A stretch of 64,000 bases of DNA from Lachnospiraceae bacterium KM106-2 (GCA_009731425.1 AP018794.1:2487960-2551959); one strand, 5' to 3'. Shown: positions 16,840-25,774, counted from the first letter of the stretch. The notes: generated by a model from the letters alone, not told the origin. Numbers and translations: made by a program.

Positions 16840-18219
16840 CTAAATATTACTCTCTTCTTTTTCTAGCCCTTTAAAAAAGCGAATCACAAATGTTACTGCA
16901 ATCGAGAAACCGATAATATCAGCAACCGGAGCCGCCCATAATACTCCTGTGATCCCCATTGATTTTGGAAGGAACATTACAAGTGGAACGAAACAAATGA
17001 TATCTCTTACTAAGGAAATAATGGCTGCCTTAGAAGGTTCTCCAAGTGCTTGGAAAAAGATCGATGTCAATTTGATAAAGCATGTACATGCTACTAATGC
17101 TAGATAAATACGGAATGTCATAACTGCAAATTCCGTATATAATTCTGATTCCGATCCAAACAGGTTAATAACTACTTCCGGACAAAGTTCAAAAATTAAG
17201 GTAGCGATAATTCCTACGATAACGGATGGAATCAAGATCATAAGGAATGTCTCTTTCACTCTCTTATAATTCTTTGCCCCATAGTTATATCCTAAAATTG
17301 GCTGTCCACCAAGAATGATACCTACAATGATATTAATTACGATCGTAAATACTTTCATCGCGATCCCAACTACGGCAATTGGAATATCTTGTCCATATTC
17401 AGATGCTACCCCATATTTTACAAGCATGATATTACATACCAATGTAACGATCACGATTGATAATTGTGTAATAAAAGTAGAGAATCCAAGTTTGATCACT
17501 TCAATTAGCACCTTAAAATCCGGACGGAAACTTTCCAGTTTCAAACGGAATGACTTCGATCTGAAGAAATATGCTGTTGAAATAAGGAAGGATACGATCT
17601 GTCCAAGAATCGTAGCATAAGCTGCGCCTTCAATTCCCCATTTAAATACAAAAATAAAGATCGGATCTAAAATGATATTTAAAATCGCACCAACTAATAG
17701 AGATGCCATGGAATATGCCGGACTTCCATCTGCACGAATTACTCCGTTCATTGTATTCATTAACATATTAAAAGGCATTGCTGCCATGATAATTACAAAA
17801 TAGATTCTTGCCATACCAATACTAGCTTCTGACGCACCAAAAGCAAATAGAATTGGATCCATAAATAACGCACATACTCCACAAAAAAGTAAACTACAGA
17901 TCACGATTGCTGCAAATGTATTCGCTACACATCGGTGAAGATCTTTCGTATCCTTCTTTCCTTGTGCAATACTAACATAGGCAGCTGCACCATCTCCAAA
18001 ACACCAAGCAAATGCCATCGCCATAACAGTTAGTGGGAACACTACTGTTGTAGCTGCATTTCCTAGATACCCCATCTCGCTATTACCGATAAAGATCTGA
18101 TCAACGATATTATATAATGATCCGATCAATAACGATAAAATACAGGGAATTGAGAATTTTAATAATAACTTACTAATTTTTTCTTCCCCTAAATACGTAC
18201 TTTCTCTTGTTTCTCCCAT
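16840..18219 (-). CDS. MATE-family (MepA-like) efflux transporter
   Basis: A 459-residue twelve-helix MATE exporter close to the MepA/NorM branch. The N-terminus (KLLLKFSIPCILSLLIGSLY then NIVDQIFIGN) and the second-half motif ILGGQPILGYNYGAKN are characteristic. It is likely drug- or cation-metabolite-exporting, driven by Na+ or H+. AGGAGG precedes the ATG. Between its strong promoter (18354-18382) and its start codon lies a hairpin followed by eight T residues, so its expression may be controlled by premature termination. Confidence 0.93.
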   Translation of the reverse strand: MGETRESTYLGEEKISKLLLKFSIPCILSLLIGSLYNIVDQIFIGNSEMGYLGNAATTVVFPLTVMAMAFAWCFGDGAAAYVSIAQGKKDTKDLHRCVANTFAAIVICSLLFCGVCALFMDPILFAFGASEASIGMARIYFVIIMAAMPFNMLMNTMNGVIRADGSPAYSMASLLVGAILNIILDPIFIFVFKWGIEGAAYATILGQIVSFLISTAYFFRSKSFRLKLESFRPDFKVLIEVIKLGFSTFITQLSIVIVTLVCNIMLVKYGVASEYGQDIPIAVVGIAMKVFTIVINIIVGIILGGQPILGYNYGAKNYKRVKETFLMILIPSVIVGIIATLIFELCPEVVINLFGSESELYTEFAVMTFRIYLALVACTCFIKLTSIFFQALGEPSKAAIISLVRDIICFVPLVMFLPKSMGITGVLWAAPVADIIGFSIAVTFVIRFFKGLEKEESNI

Positions 18220-18297
18220 TGAAACCTCCTAATAATTCTATTACCTCACAGAAGCACTCTACACACCTGCTTCTGAAAGTCTCGCACAAATAAGCAT

Positions 18298-18332
18298 AAA
18301 AAAAAGCCTAGAACTCTGTCTGAATTCTACGC
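18298..18332 (-). terminator. Leader attenuator upstream of the MATE gene
   Basis: On the minus strand, GCGTAGAATTC pairs with GAGTTCTAGGC around AGACA (one mismatch and one G-U) and is followed by eight T residues. It lies about 15-50 bases after the predicted transcript start and about 80 bases before the MATE ATG, so it should act as an attenuator rather than an end-of-gene terminator. A second stem, CAGAAGCA/TGCTTCTG, follows near 18246-18275. Confidence 0.6.
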
Positions 18333-18353
18333 AGTTAAGCTGTCGTCCTATAG

Positions 18354-18382
18354 ATATTAACACGTACGACTTTTTTTGTCAA
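18354..18382 (-). promoter_or_regulatory. MATE promoter with flanking direct repeat
   Basis: On the minus strand, TTGACA (18377-18382) and TAATAT (18354-18359) are exactly 17 bases apart. AAAGTCGT occurs twice with a 20-bp period, once on each side of the -35 box, and may be a regulator site. Confidence 0.65.
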
Positions 18383-18467
18383 TTAACGACTTTATTTATT
18401 CTTCTAATTTCCACTCTCAAATCATAAATTAAAATAGGACATCTTATAAAATAAAGGGGGCTTTATT

Positions 18468-18599
18468 ATGGGTGATAAGAATCCAGCTGCAAAGAAAAAA
18501 AGAGCTGCCAGAAAAGAACTTGCCAATGAACGATCTGCAAGACTAAAAAAGGGGAACGCAAAGAACGCTGCGAAAAAGAAGGCTAGTAAGAAAAAATGA
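18468..18599 (+). CDS. Small Lys/Ala-rich basic protein, 43 aa
   Basis: The frame begins MGDKNPAAKKKRAARKEL and ends in AAKKKASKKK, with about 40% Lys and Arg. A strong site, AAAGGGGG, lies at a good distance before the ATG, and a terminator follows the stop. Small proteins beginning MGDK-(S/N)-P with a lysine-rich tail occur in many bacteria as uncharacterised proteins. The charge suggests nucleic-acid or ribosome binding, but no function is established. The longer antisense frame over this region is a shadow of the repetitive codons. Confidence 0.7.
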   Translation: MGDKNPAAKKKRAARKELANERSARLKKGNAKNAAKKKASKKK

Positions 18600-18616
18600 A
18601 TATATAAATATAACAC

Positions 18617-18673
18617 AAAAGGCTCTGTCTTGATAAAAATTCCTAGTTGAATCTTATCAAAACAGAGCCTTTA
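18617..18673. terminator. Bidirectional terminator between two small genes
   Basis: AAAGGCTCTGT and TTGATAA pair with TTATCAA and ACAGAGCCTTT, leaving one mismatch. It separates the converging small genes at 18468 and 18695. Confidence 0.8.
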
Positions 18674-18694
18674 TTGTTGTAGTTAACCTTTCGA

Positions 18695-18784
18695 TTATTT
18701 TCCATTTACGTAGTATCCTTTACTCATGATCAATGCTACTTCATAAAAATTTTCTTTCATTTTTTTCCACATTTCTTTCATCAT
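18695..18784 (-). CDS. Small protein, 29 aa, unknown function
   Basis: The minus strand has AAAGGAGAG followed by tandem ATGs (18784 and 18781) and a short frame beginning MMKEMWKKMKENFYEVAL and ending SKGYYVNGK. The N-terminal half can form an amphipathic, positively charged helix. The strong ribosome binding site, the convergent terminator and a plausible peptide sequence argue that it is a real microprotein. I cannot name a family or role. Confidence 0.5.
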   Translation of the reverse strand: MMKEMWKKMKENFYEVALIMSKGYYVNGK

Positions 18785-18963
18785 ATTTCTCTCTCCTTTG
18801 CTTTCTTATTACATTAATTATAATATCATCTCCACTCACTTCGTAACAGAGCCTATCTTAACTTGTTTTTAGTCAATATTGACTTTTTAACATATTATTT
18901 TTATAATTTAAATAAAATAATTCGCGTTCAAATCCCTATAAATAAAGGAAACTAATATAAACT

Positions 18964-19818
18964 ATGAATAATAGAAACCGTGAGAATGTTGACTTACTTT
19001 TAGAAAGTGGCTTTAACATTTCCTTCGCTACCATGAATCAAAATACCTCTCTTCACTGGCATGTTGCACTAGAGATTCTCTACATTTTAAACGGAAGCGC
19101 AACTGTTCATATTGATCAAGAAGAACATCATTTAAATCCTCTGGATGTCATTGTCATTGATTCCTCGAAAATACATGATGCCATCTATGCACTTCCTCAT
19201 ACTATGGGAATTAATATTCATATCTCCAAGAATTTTATGCGTAAATATATTCCCAATCTTGAGCTATTACGCATTGAGTGCAATCCAGAAGACTTATTAC
19301 CAGATAAATTGGAAGCTCATATTCAACTATGTGAATATCTAAAGGAGCTTACGATTCTATATGTAAATCAACCTGTTACCTATGAACTGAAAAGTAATGC
19401 TCTAGTTCTAGAGATTCTCGCTTGCCTCATTGAGAATTTTAGTATTCCGATGACCGAAACATTATCTATCAAGAACATAAAAAATATTGATCGAATGAAT
19501 CAAATTGAGAAATATGTAGAGGAACACTATAAAGAATCAATCACCTTGCAAGATGCAGCAAATGAACTTGGCTTAAATAAAGAATATTTCTGTCGTTTTT
19601 TCAAGCAGAACACAGGAATCTCCTTTATTACTTATCTAAATCAAGTCCGCATCAATCATATCTACTCCGATCTTATCCATACAGAAGATAGTACAAGTGA
19701 GATTTTGGAGCGACATGGCTTTTTGAATCAAAAACTCTTCTATAAGATGTTTAAAGAAATTTATGATTGTACTCCGAGAGAATTGCGTACCCTTACCAAA
19801 GATAATCCTTTTATCTAA
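18964..19818 (+). CDS. AraC-family transcriptional regulator with cupin sensor
   Basis: A 284-residue regulator. The N-terminal cupin (about 15-100; SLHWHVALEILYILNGSATVHI) should bind a small effector such as a sugar. Two C-terminal helix-turn-helix motifs follow (about 180-280; ITLQDAANELGLNKEYFCRFFKQ and a degenerate second one), ending in the family signature FKEIYDCTPRELR. It is monocistronic, and no sugar-use genes lie adjacent, so its target is not apparent. AAAGGA lies rather far upstream of the ATG, so its start is slightly uncertain. Confidence 0.9.
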   Translation: MNNRNRENVDLLLESGFNISFATMNQNTSLHWHVALEILYILNGSATVHIDQEEHHLNPLDVIVIDSSKIHDAIYALPHTMGINIHISKNFMRKYIPNLELLRIECNPEDLLPDKLEAHIQLCEYLKELTILYVNQPVTYELKSNALVLEILACLIENFSIPMTETLSIKNIKNIDRMNQIEKYVEEHYKESITLQDAANELGLNKEYFCRFFKQNTGISFITYLNQVRINHIYSDLIHTEDSTSEILERHGFLNQKLFYKMFKEIYDCTPRELRTLTKDNPFI

Positions 19819-19832
19819 TTAATACGTAACTA

Positions 19833-19867
19833 AAAAGGCGGGCGCTCATCCAAGCTGCCCACCTTTT
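19833..19867. terminator. Bidirectional terminator after the AraC gene
   Basis: AAAAGG-x-GGGC pairs with GCCC-x-CCTTTT around a short loop, with T-tracts on both sides, between converging genes. Confidence 0.75.
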
Positions 19868-19878
19868 ATTAATATCTC

Positions 19879-21489
19879 TTATAATTCTTTGCTATATGCT
19901 CCGTAATATCTTTTACCATTTACCGTTACATATGCTCTTACTTTGAATTTCATATCCCCATTCTTTCTTGTATAGGATACTTTATTGCTAGATAATCTTT
20001 TATTATATTTCCAATTTACCTTTTTCCACTTACTACTGCTTAAGTTCTTATTGGACTGTTTTACATAAACCTCATATCCTGCTGCACCTTTGGTTTTGCT
20101 CCAAGTGTACGTATAAGTCTTCGATTTATTTTTATTTGTTTTCTTCGTTCTCTTTACATTAGCAACTTTAGCGGGTAATGGTGAAAGCTTATTTGTAGCG
20201 GATTTTATTCCTACATATACTGCAGCATCGTCTTTTACATACGCTTGTACATAATACTGATAACTCTTTCCTTTTTGTAATTTGCTAACTACGCATGAAG
20301 TTGTAGCATCTCCTGCAATATCTTTTACAAGTACATAACTCTTAGCATTTGTTTCTTTTTGATAAATATAATATCCAGATACACCTGCTTGCTTATTCCA
20401 TGCAATTCTAGCAGTTGTTGTGGAAACTGGTTTGATCAAAGTTTTATTTAGACTTGCTTTACCTGGTTTTACAACTACACTAAAGGTAGCCTTTGCCCCT
20501 CCGCCATCTTTTGCTGAACAAGTAATGGTTGCTTTTCCAGGTGCAATAGCTTTTACATTACCATATTCATCAACGGTAGCAACTTTTGTATTACTGCTTG
20601 TATATTCTACTTCTTGATCCACTGCATAAGTTGGAGCGACCGTTGGCTGCAATAAGAATCTCTCATTGATATCAAATACTTTTCCAGTTGCATTTAACTG
20701 GATAGATGACACCTTGGCATTGTAGATTGCTACTGAATAATCACCTTTGGCTCCTGTTAAATTAAAATATGTGGTCTCTCCTTTATCGAGATAAACATCA
20801 AAGCTAGTAATATCTTTCTCATAATTCGTTGTTGATCCAAGTACTCTCTCACTCGCATAATAACGAAGCTCTGCCCTAATATCGTAACTGTAATACTCAT
20901 CTTCATTTGTTTTAGCATTCAGTGAAAATCTGTGCAAACCTGATTGATCTGCTGTATATTTAAACATATCTACATCATCACGTAAAGTCAGATTTCCCTG
21001 ATAGATTTGATTACTATTAATACCAAATGCCTCTTGCTTAGTATCTGGCTCAATATCAGCCCAATAATCTAGCTCAAAAGTATACGCATCAGAAAAGAAG
21101 TCATATACCTTAATGTAATAGGTCGTATTCGGTTCCATTCTACGTGTTGATCGCTGATAACCAAACGATGAAGCATTATTGAGTCCATAAGTCATATCTG
21201 TTCCATCAGCAGAACAAATATCAAACGTTGTTTCTTCTGCCTTAACTACTAAATTTCCTGGCACATTCGGTGTAGTAAACTGATACCAGGCATAATCATA
21301 AGAACCTTTCATATGGCAATACAAAGTATTCATTTCAATATTGGTTGCATTCTGCTTACTTGGGCCCCCATATACGAGCTGCCCCTCTGCTGCATTAACA
21401 TATGTATCGCTTAATAAAAAGCTAAAACAACATAGTAATGCAAATGTCATAAGACTTAATAACTTTTTCCTGTGTAAATTGTTTTTCAT
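19879..21489 (-). CDS. Secreted Ig-like/Fn3 protein
   Basis: A 536-residue exported protein. The signal peptide is about 1-33 (ending VNAAEG). Residues about 40-280 form two carbohydrate-binding-like beta domains, with YAWYQF and TYYIKVYDF segments like bacterial pre-peptidase C-terminal domains. A bacterial Ig-like BIG2 domain (about 285-345; VATVDEYGNVKAIAPGKATITC) and two Fn3-like domains follow. There is no sortase motif or membrane anchor, so it is either free or held by surface polymers. No catalytic domain is visible; an adhesin or polysaccharide-binding role is inference. Confidence 0.8.
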   Translation of the reverse strand: MKNNLHRKKLLSLMTFALLCCFSFLLSDTYVNAAEGQLVYGGPSKQNATNIEMNTLYCHMKGSYDYAWYQFTTPNVPGNLVVKAEETTFDICSADGTDMTYGLNNASSFGYQRSTRRMEPNTTYYIKVYDFFSDAYTFELDYWADIEPDTKQEAFGINSNQIYQGNLTLRDDVDMFKYTADQSGLHRFSLNAKTNEDEYYSYDIRAELRYYASERVLGSTTNYEKDITSFDVYLDKGETTYFNLTGAKGDYSVAIYNAKVSSIQLNATGKVFDINERFLLQPTVAPTYAVDQEVEYTSSNTKVATVDEYGNVKAIAPGKATITCSAKDGGGAKATFSVVVKPGKASLNKTLIKPVSTTTARIAWNKQAGVSGYYIYQKETNAKSYVLVKDIAGDATTSCVVSKLQKGKSYQYYVQAYVKDDAAVYVGIKSATNKLSPLPAKVANVKRTKKTNKNKSKTYTYTWSKTKGAAGYEVYVKQSNKNLSSSKWKKVNWKYNKRLSSNKVSYTRKNGDMKFKVRAYVTVNGKRYYGAYSKEL

Positions 21490-21607
21490 TCTAAATCCCC
21501 TTCTATTTTAAGTACTACTAAACCAATTTACCATTTAATTCTCTGTCTTTCAACAATATGCGACACATATTGACATGTTACTTTTTTCCAAAACTTCCCG
21601 TCCATTC

Positions 21608-22639
21608 CTAACTTAGCCAATTACTTACCTTCTGCCTTCGATTCACATATTTTAGAATTTCTCGTACTAGCTCATCTTGTTCTTCACGCGGTACTTGTAA
21701 TAACATCGCATTACATTGCTCTACATAATACTCTCTCTGTTTTCTTGCTCGTTCATTAAATTCTGCCTCTTCTAATGGCATCTGAAGTTTCGGCAATATC
21801 CATATTTCCTCAATTGAATCCATATAACAGTAAGAAAATGAGAAATAGATTTCATCTAGACCTTCCTCCATTGGAAGTCGTAGAATGCAGTCTAGTGCTT
21901 GCCTTTGCTTCTTTACATGCTCCTTATAATCTTCTAAAAATGATCGATCAAATTCTCCCTCATCATCTAACATAAGATTTTCCAATGAAATTGTTTCTGT
22001 ATAGTATCTTCGTTCACCATAAGGTGATTGATATGCTTTTCTAAAGTCAATTTTCCCATGATCAGTATCTAGATAATAAAGAATGTCATCATTTATTCTT
22101 GCCACTTCAGCCTCATCACTCGTTAGATTCCTACTGTTCGTTTGATACTTCTTATGCAAAAACCAATGAGTTTTCATCTGTCTTGCTTCATAAAATTGCT
22201 GTGCCTGTCTTAACTCTTCGTAATTTCTTGACTTTCCATCCAGATAGAGCAATGCTCCCTCTTGATCATTTACTTTTAAAAGAATGGGCTGATAAGGCAG
22301 ACTATTCTTTCCTTCTTCCATAACAATATTGTTAGGATTTGCAGTCTTTCCTAAGGCATAGAGCATTTTCTTTCCATGGTACATCCGCTTTCCTGCCGCA
22401 GTCTATAACTCTCTTGAAATCGGGCAGTCATTTATAGATTTATGGCGAAAATATGGTGCAACGATAACACCTGCGCAAAGCTCTAATGTTCCTTGACACT
22501 CTGGGCAAACTAGTTCATTTGCTTGGCTTGCTTTTCGATATTCACTTCGAACTTCTTCTACATACTGTCCATTCTGATCAAGCAGATCAAACACACAGAT
22601 TGACCTTGAATGATAAAGGGCTGTCATTAATTCTGGCAT
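21608..22639 (-). pseudogene. CoiA-like protein gene split by an amber codon
   Basis: Two frames, 22403-22639 (78 codons) and 21608-22384 (258 codons), are in the same reading frame and are separated only by a TAG (22403-22405) and six sense codons. The N-terminal part has the CoiA-like Cys-x2-Cys zinc-finger-like segment and His motif (VCPECQGTLELC, APYFRHKSINDC). The part after the stop begins with GKRMYHGKKMLYALGK, which is where CoiA-like proteins continue with their His/Lys helix. One substitution, for example from AAG, CAG or GAG, would create the TAG. CoiA-like proteins are nuclease-fold proteins linked to DNA uptake. AGGAAA lies before the ATG of the second part, so re-initiation is possible. 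Confidence 0.8.
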
Positions 22640-22719
22640 AATCTTATATCGCTCCCACGTTTTTCTTTATCATAGCATGGCCTTACTTGAATTAACAGTT
22701 CTTCTCACTCAAGAAAAGA

Positions 22720-22775
22720 AAAACTAGAGAAAGTCTTAGTGATTCCCTGTGTTCACCAAGACTTTCTCTAGTTTT
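22720..22775 (-). terminator. Terminator of the chemoreceptor gene
   Basis: A stem of 18 perfect pairs (22720-22737 with 22758-22775) plus three further pairs lies directly after the chemoreceptor stop codon. Confidence 0.85.
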
Positions 22776-22776
22776 C

Positions 22777-24222
22777 TTATTCTAATGTCTTTTGTAAGTT
22801 ATTGCTTAATTGACTAATATCCTTCATTCTATCATATACTGCAGTTACATCTGTATGATTAGTATCTGAAGCTTTTTTAAGACTCTCTAAATCCTGTCCT
22901 TGTCGATCTGATATCATACTAATTTCTTTAATTTCATCTTTGATCGTAGAAAAGGTACCATTTACCGCATCAATGCTTTGTCCTTCTTTTACCAAGTACT
23001 GATCGATTTGATCAAAAGCAAATTTAATTTTTTTAAACTGTTCATTGACATCCTCTAATATGGATTGTCCCTCAATTGTAATTATATTTTCTTCTTTGGT
23101 CTCTCTTAATACAACTTCTACTTTTTTTCTAATATCAGCGATAATTTCATCCGTCTTTTCAACAATTGCTCTACTTTCTTCAGCAAGGTCCTTTACCTCA
23201 TCTGCCACCACTGCAAATCCCTTACCGGCCTCTCCCGCTCTACTCGCTTCGATCGATGCATTTAATGCTAGAAGATTCGTTTGTTTTGCAATTTGAGAAA
23301 TTCCACTTAAAGACTCCGCAATCTGAATCATATTTTCACTTAGTACGGTAACACTTTCTAATGAGTTTTCACTAGCTCTACTCATTTGTTCCATCTGATT
23401 GTTCATCCTCTGTATCATAGTATGCCCGCGATCAACCGTATCTTTTGTATTATCAGAAACCTGGGATAATTCTCTGCTCACGTAAGTAACTTCCTCCATC
23501 ACTTTCTGAGCTTCTTCCATTTTCTGATTCATATTTTTCACACTATCAGCTTGTGCCCCAATTCCTGTTCCAATATTTTCAACATTTTCTTCAATGATAT
23601 TACTATTCTCATTTACCGTTATTAACATTTGATTACTTGTATGAATATTCTGATCTAATTCCTTCGTTGTTGCTCCGATCACACGAACCGTATTCTCCAA
23701 ACATTGTAACAGCTCATTTGCCTTTTGCTCTTTCTCAAAAGCAAGTAGCAGCATATCATTGCCCCATTTAGATGTTAGATACATCACAAATCCAGCAAAA
23801 CCAACGCCAATAAATCCTAGAACAAGAGTGGATATTGAATACTGCTCTTGAAATAAATGAATATATAATATAATACCGGTTACTCCAATCGTGTTGAAAA
23901 TTGGAAATGTCCAGTTGAAGTATGCTCCACTAACACATATGGATAAGATTGCATAAGCAAATGCAATTTCATTCCTATCCGTCATTAATCCAAAAAACAT
24001 AATAAAAAGACTGATCAAAATAGCATGACTGGTACATATCCATCCATCATTTCCCTTTATTTTTATAATAATTCCCGCTGTTATTACTCCAATCATCAAT
24101 GCTGCCGTAGGAATTAATGTACTTATGATACCAACCTTTACATTTACTATTGTTATGACAATCGTCATTGTAATAAGTGCCAGCAAAGTTTTATTAACCT
24201 TAGCTAAATATTCGTTTTTCAT
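22777..24222 (-). CDS. Methyl-accepting chemotaxis protein
   Basis: A 481-residue receptor. About six membrane helices occupy the first 165 residues, with hardly any extracellular loop, so it probably senses a membrane-linked or intracellular cue rather than binding a ligand outside. The rest is a long coiled-coil signalling domain with the invariant hairpin tip ([20 protein letters not shown] then [17 protein letters not shown]). No HAMP domain is obvious. No other chemotaxis gene lies in the window. The gene is monocistronic. Confidence 0.9.
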   Translation of the reverse strand: MKNEYLAKVNKTLLALITMTIVITIVNVKVGIISTLIPTAALMIGVITAGIIIKIKGNDGWICTSHAILISLFIMFFGLMTDRNEIAFAYAILSICVSGAYFNWTFPIFNTIGVTGIILYIHLFQEQYSISTLVLGFIGVGFAGFVMYLTSKWGNDMLLLAFEKEQKANELLQCLENTVRVIGATTKELDQNIHTSNQMLITVNENSNIIEENVENIGTGIGAQADSVKNMNQKMEEAQKVMEEVTYVSRELSQVSDNTKDTVDRGHTMIQRMNNQMEQMSRASENSLESVTVLSENMIQIAESLSGISQIAKQTNLLALNASIEASRAGEAGKGFAVVADEVKDLAEESRAIVEKTDEIIADIRKKVEVVLRETKEENIITIEGQSILEDVNEQFKKIKFAFDQIDQYLVKEGQSIDAVNGTFSTIKDEIKEISMISDRQGQDLESLKKASDTNHTDVTAVYDRMKDISQLSNNLQKTLE

Positions 24223-24356
24223 TTTTAAATCTCCCCGAAAATCTCCCTGTATCTCTTTTTAACATATCATATATCGGCAAGTTAATTATTCAAAAAAACA
24301 GGTAATTATATCCACTATAGTAGTTTAGTAACTATGATGTATCATTTTTATGTAAC

Positions 24357-24502
24357 AAAAAAGAGTTTGGCTTGCCAAACTCTCCGCGTCGAACGCGATC
24401 ACGAAGTGATACCTTCCTTCCGCGTGAGTGCGCATCTTGGCTTTCTTCCTTTAGAAAGCTTTTTTAATTGATAGGCGAGTTCAGATAACTTTCCTATCAG
24501 TC
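24357..24502 (-). other. Multi-hairpin intergenic element (candidate structured RNA or repeat)
   Basis: Between two minus-strand terminators lies a run of short perfect stems. TGATAGG/CCTATCA (near 24470-24500) comes first on the minus strand, then GCTTTC/GAAAGC and two pentamer stems capped by three-base loops (ATCAC-gaa-GTGAT and CGCGT-cga-ACGCG). The last is a strong terminator, AGAGTTTGGC/GCCAAACTCT (24362-24383), followed by six T residues. No protein is encoded. It could be a small RNA read through or initiated after the DJ-1 terminator, or a copy of an intergenic repeat. Confidence 0.4.
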
Positions 24503-24534
24503 AAAAAAGGTTGATTGCTTTCTTGCAATCAACC
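24503..24534 (-). terminator. Terminator of the DJ-1 family gene
   Basis: GGTTGATTGC pairs perfectly with GCAATCAACC (24509-24518 with 24525-24534) and is followed on the minus strand by six T residues. Confidence 0.85.
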
Positions 24535-24554
24535 TCTCAGACTGTAGACAAAAT

Positions 24555-25139
24555 TTATAAGTATCCCATTCTATGTCTGATCTCATCTGCTGTCTTCTGA
24601 TCCGTTAGCATTTCTAACAGTCGAAATGCTACCTCTGGTGCTGTCTGTGGACAATAGGATGTAATGATATTTCCATCGGTTACGACTGGTTGATTCACTA
24701 CATGAATTCCTTCATAAGTTGCTAATTCCTTCTGTCTTGCACCCTCAACTAGGTGATATGTAGTAGCAGTTCTTCCATTTAGTACACCGCTTTTGGCAAG
24801 CGCAAAAGCAGCGACACATACAGTTGCAATTGGCTTATTCTGCTGATTAAACTTCTGGATCAGGGCAGCTGTTTTCTCATGGAATGCTTCCTCGCGAAAT
24901 CCATATTCCTGAAATCCTCCAGGAATCGCAATGGCATCATAGTCATCAACATTGATGTCATCAATTATCTCATCCATAATAATTGGAACACCAAAGGTAC
25001 TCTTTACGGTCTTATGAAAGCCGCAAGTGGTAACGGATACCTCTGCATTTACTTCATCCCTTGCCCAGCCACATACATCGATAAAGACACTAAACTCCAT
25101 TGTTTCAAATGCTTTTAAACATAGCAATAATACTTTCAT
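24555..25139 (-). CDS. DJ-1/PfpI family protein
   Basis: A 194-residue class-I glutamine-amidotransferase-like protein of the DJ-1 superfamily. The fold motifs are clear: an early Glu in ETMEFSVFIDV, AIPGGFQEYGF, and the nucleophile-elbow region IATVCVAAFALAKSG with Cys followed by Val-Ala-Ala, then TTYHLVEGAR. DJ-1-like proteins act as chaperones, deglycases or oxidative-stress sensors, and the specific role is unknown. The start at 25139 fits homologous N-termini (MKVLLLCLKAFE). An upstream in-frame TTG (25151) lies too close to the AAGGA site to be used. Confidence 0.88.
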   Translation of the reverse strand: MKVLLLCLKAFETMEFSVFIDVCGWARDEVNAEVSVTTCGFHKTVKSTFGVPIIMDEIIDDINVDDYDAIAIPGGFQEYGFREEAFHEKTAALIQKFNQQNKPIATVCVAAFALAKSGVLNGRTATTYHLVEGARQKELATYEGIHVVNQPVVTDGNIITSYCPQTAPEVAFRLLEMLTDQKTADEIRHRMGYL

Positions 25140-25322
25140 CAGTAAGCACAATCCTTTCCTCGTATTGTATTTGATCTACTGGTTACTAATTACATCATAC
25201 TATAAACAATCTTTTTTTACAAAATACTTCCTCATAAAGAAAGAATATATGGAATATTTTTTCAGTTGCCTCTATTCTGAAACCAACCGATAATATTACT
25301 ATTAATCTTAGGAGGTATCTAA

Positions 25323-25721
25323 ATGAAAATTAAATTTGATGGAAACGAGTGGGATGTCCTAGATTCCACTAAAAATATAGTTGATTTAGCAAAAGATCAT
25401 GGTGTCTATATTCCAGCTCCATGCTACTATAAAAAAAGTCAGCAAGACTGCTGTAAGAGCTGCCTCATTTTAGTTGACGGAGAAGAAGGCTGCGCTTGTT
25501 CAACCTTCCCAACCGACGGTATGGAGATTGTATATAACCAAGATGATCTCATTGACAAAAGAGAACGTAATTTAACTAACTATGCTCTTGGTATTACAGA
25601 AGAGATGGAAGCCGCTGCTGCTGCAAAGTCCAGCCATTCTCATTCTGACCATTCCGGATGTGGTGATGACTGTAGCTGTGGTGGAAGTTGTGGTGATAAC
25701 TGTAGCTGTGGTTCTCACTAA
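25323..25721 (+). CDS. 2Fe-2S ferredoxin-like protein with Cys/His-rich tail
   Basis: A 132-residue protein. Residues 1-75 look like a 2Fe-2S (Fer2_4-type) domain with cysteines at PAPCYY, QDCCKSC and GCACS, resembling the N-terminal domain of hydrogenase or formate dehydrogenase subunits but standing alone. A helical linker leads to a tail rich in His, Cys and Gly (SHSHSDHSGCG, DDCSCGGSCGD, NCSCGSH). Such a tail suggests metal storage or transfer in addition to electron transfer. TTAGGAGG precedes the ATG. The neighbours (DJ-1 and DUF4317) do not reveal its partner. Confidence 0.75.
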   Translation: MKIKFDGNEWDVLDSTKNIVDLAKDHGVYIPAPCYYKKSQQDCCKSCLILVDGEEGCACSTFPTDGMEIVYNQDDLIDKRERNLTNYALGITEEMEAAAAAKSSHSHSDHSGCGDDCSCGGSCGDNCSCGSH

Positions 25722-25745
25722 ACGCTACTAAAATTCTCTAATGTA

Positions 25746-25774
25746 TTTTGATTTGTCATCATTTCTGTTATAAT
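25746..25774 (+). promoter_or_regulatory. Promoter of the DUF4317 gene
   Basis: TTTTGA (25746-25751) and TATAAT (25769-25774) are 17 bases apart. The predicted transcript start near 25781 rules out an ATG at 25783 and supports the start at 25801. Confidence 0.55.

Noticed and set aside
18422..18616. A 64-codon minus-strand frame rich in Phe and Ala.
   Set aside because: It is the antisense of the Lys/Ala-rich small gene at 18468 and has no ribosome binding site.
22403..22405. The in-frame TAG of the CoiA-like gene as pyrrolysine or a programmed read-through site.
   Set aside because: There is no sign of pyrrolysine genes in the window and no known pyrrolysine role in this family; a nonsense change explains it.
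24399..24409. TCACGAAGTGA occurs both here and at 30549-30559, suggesting a dispersed repeat.
   Set aside because: Eleven bases including a hairpin are expected to recur by chance, and the flanks do not match.
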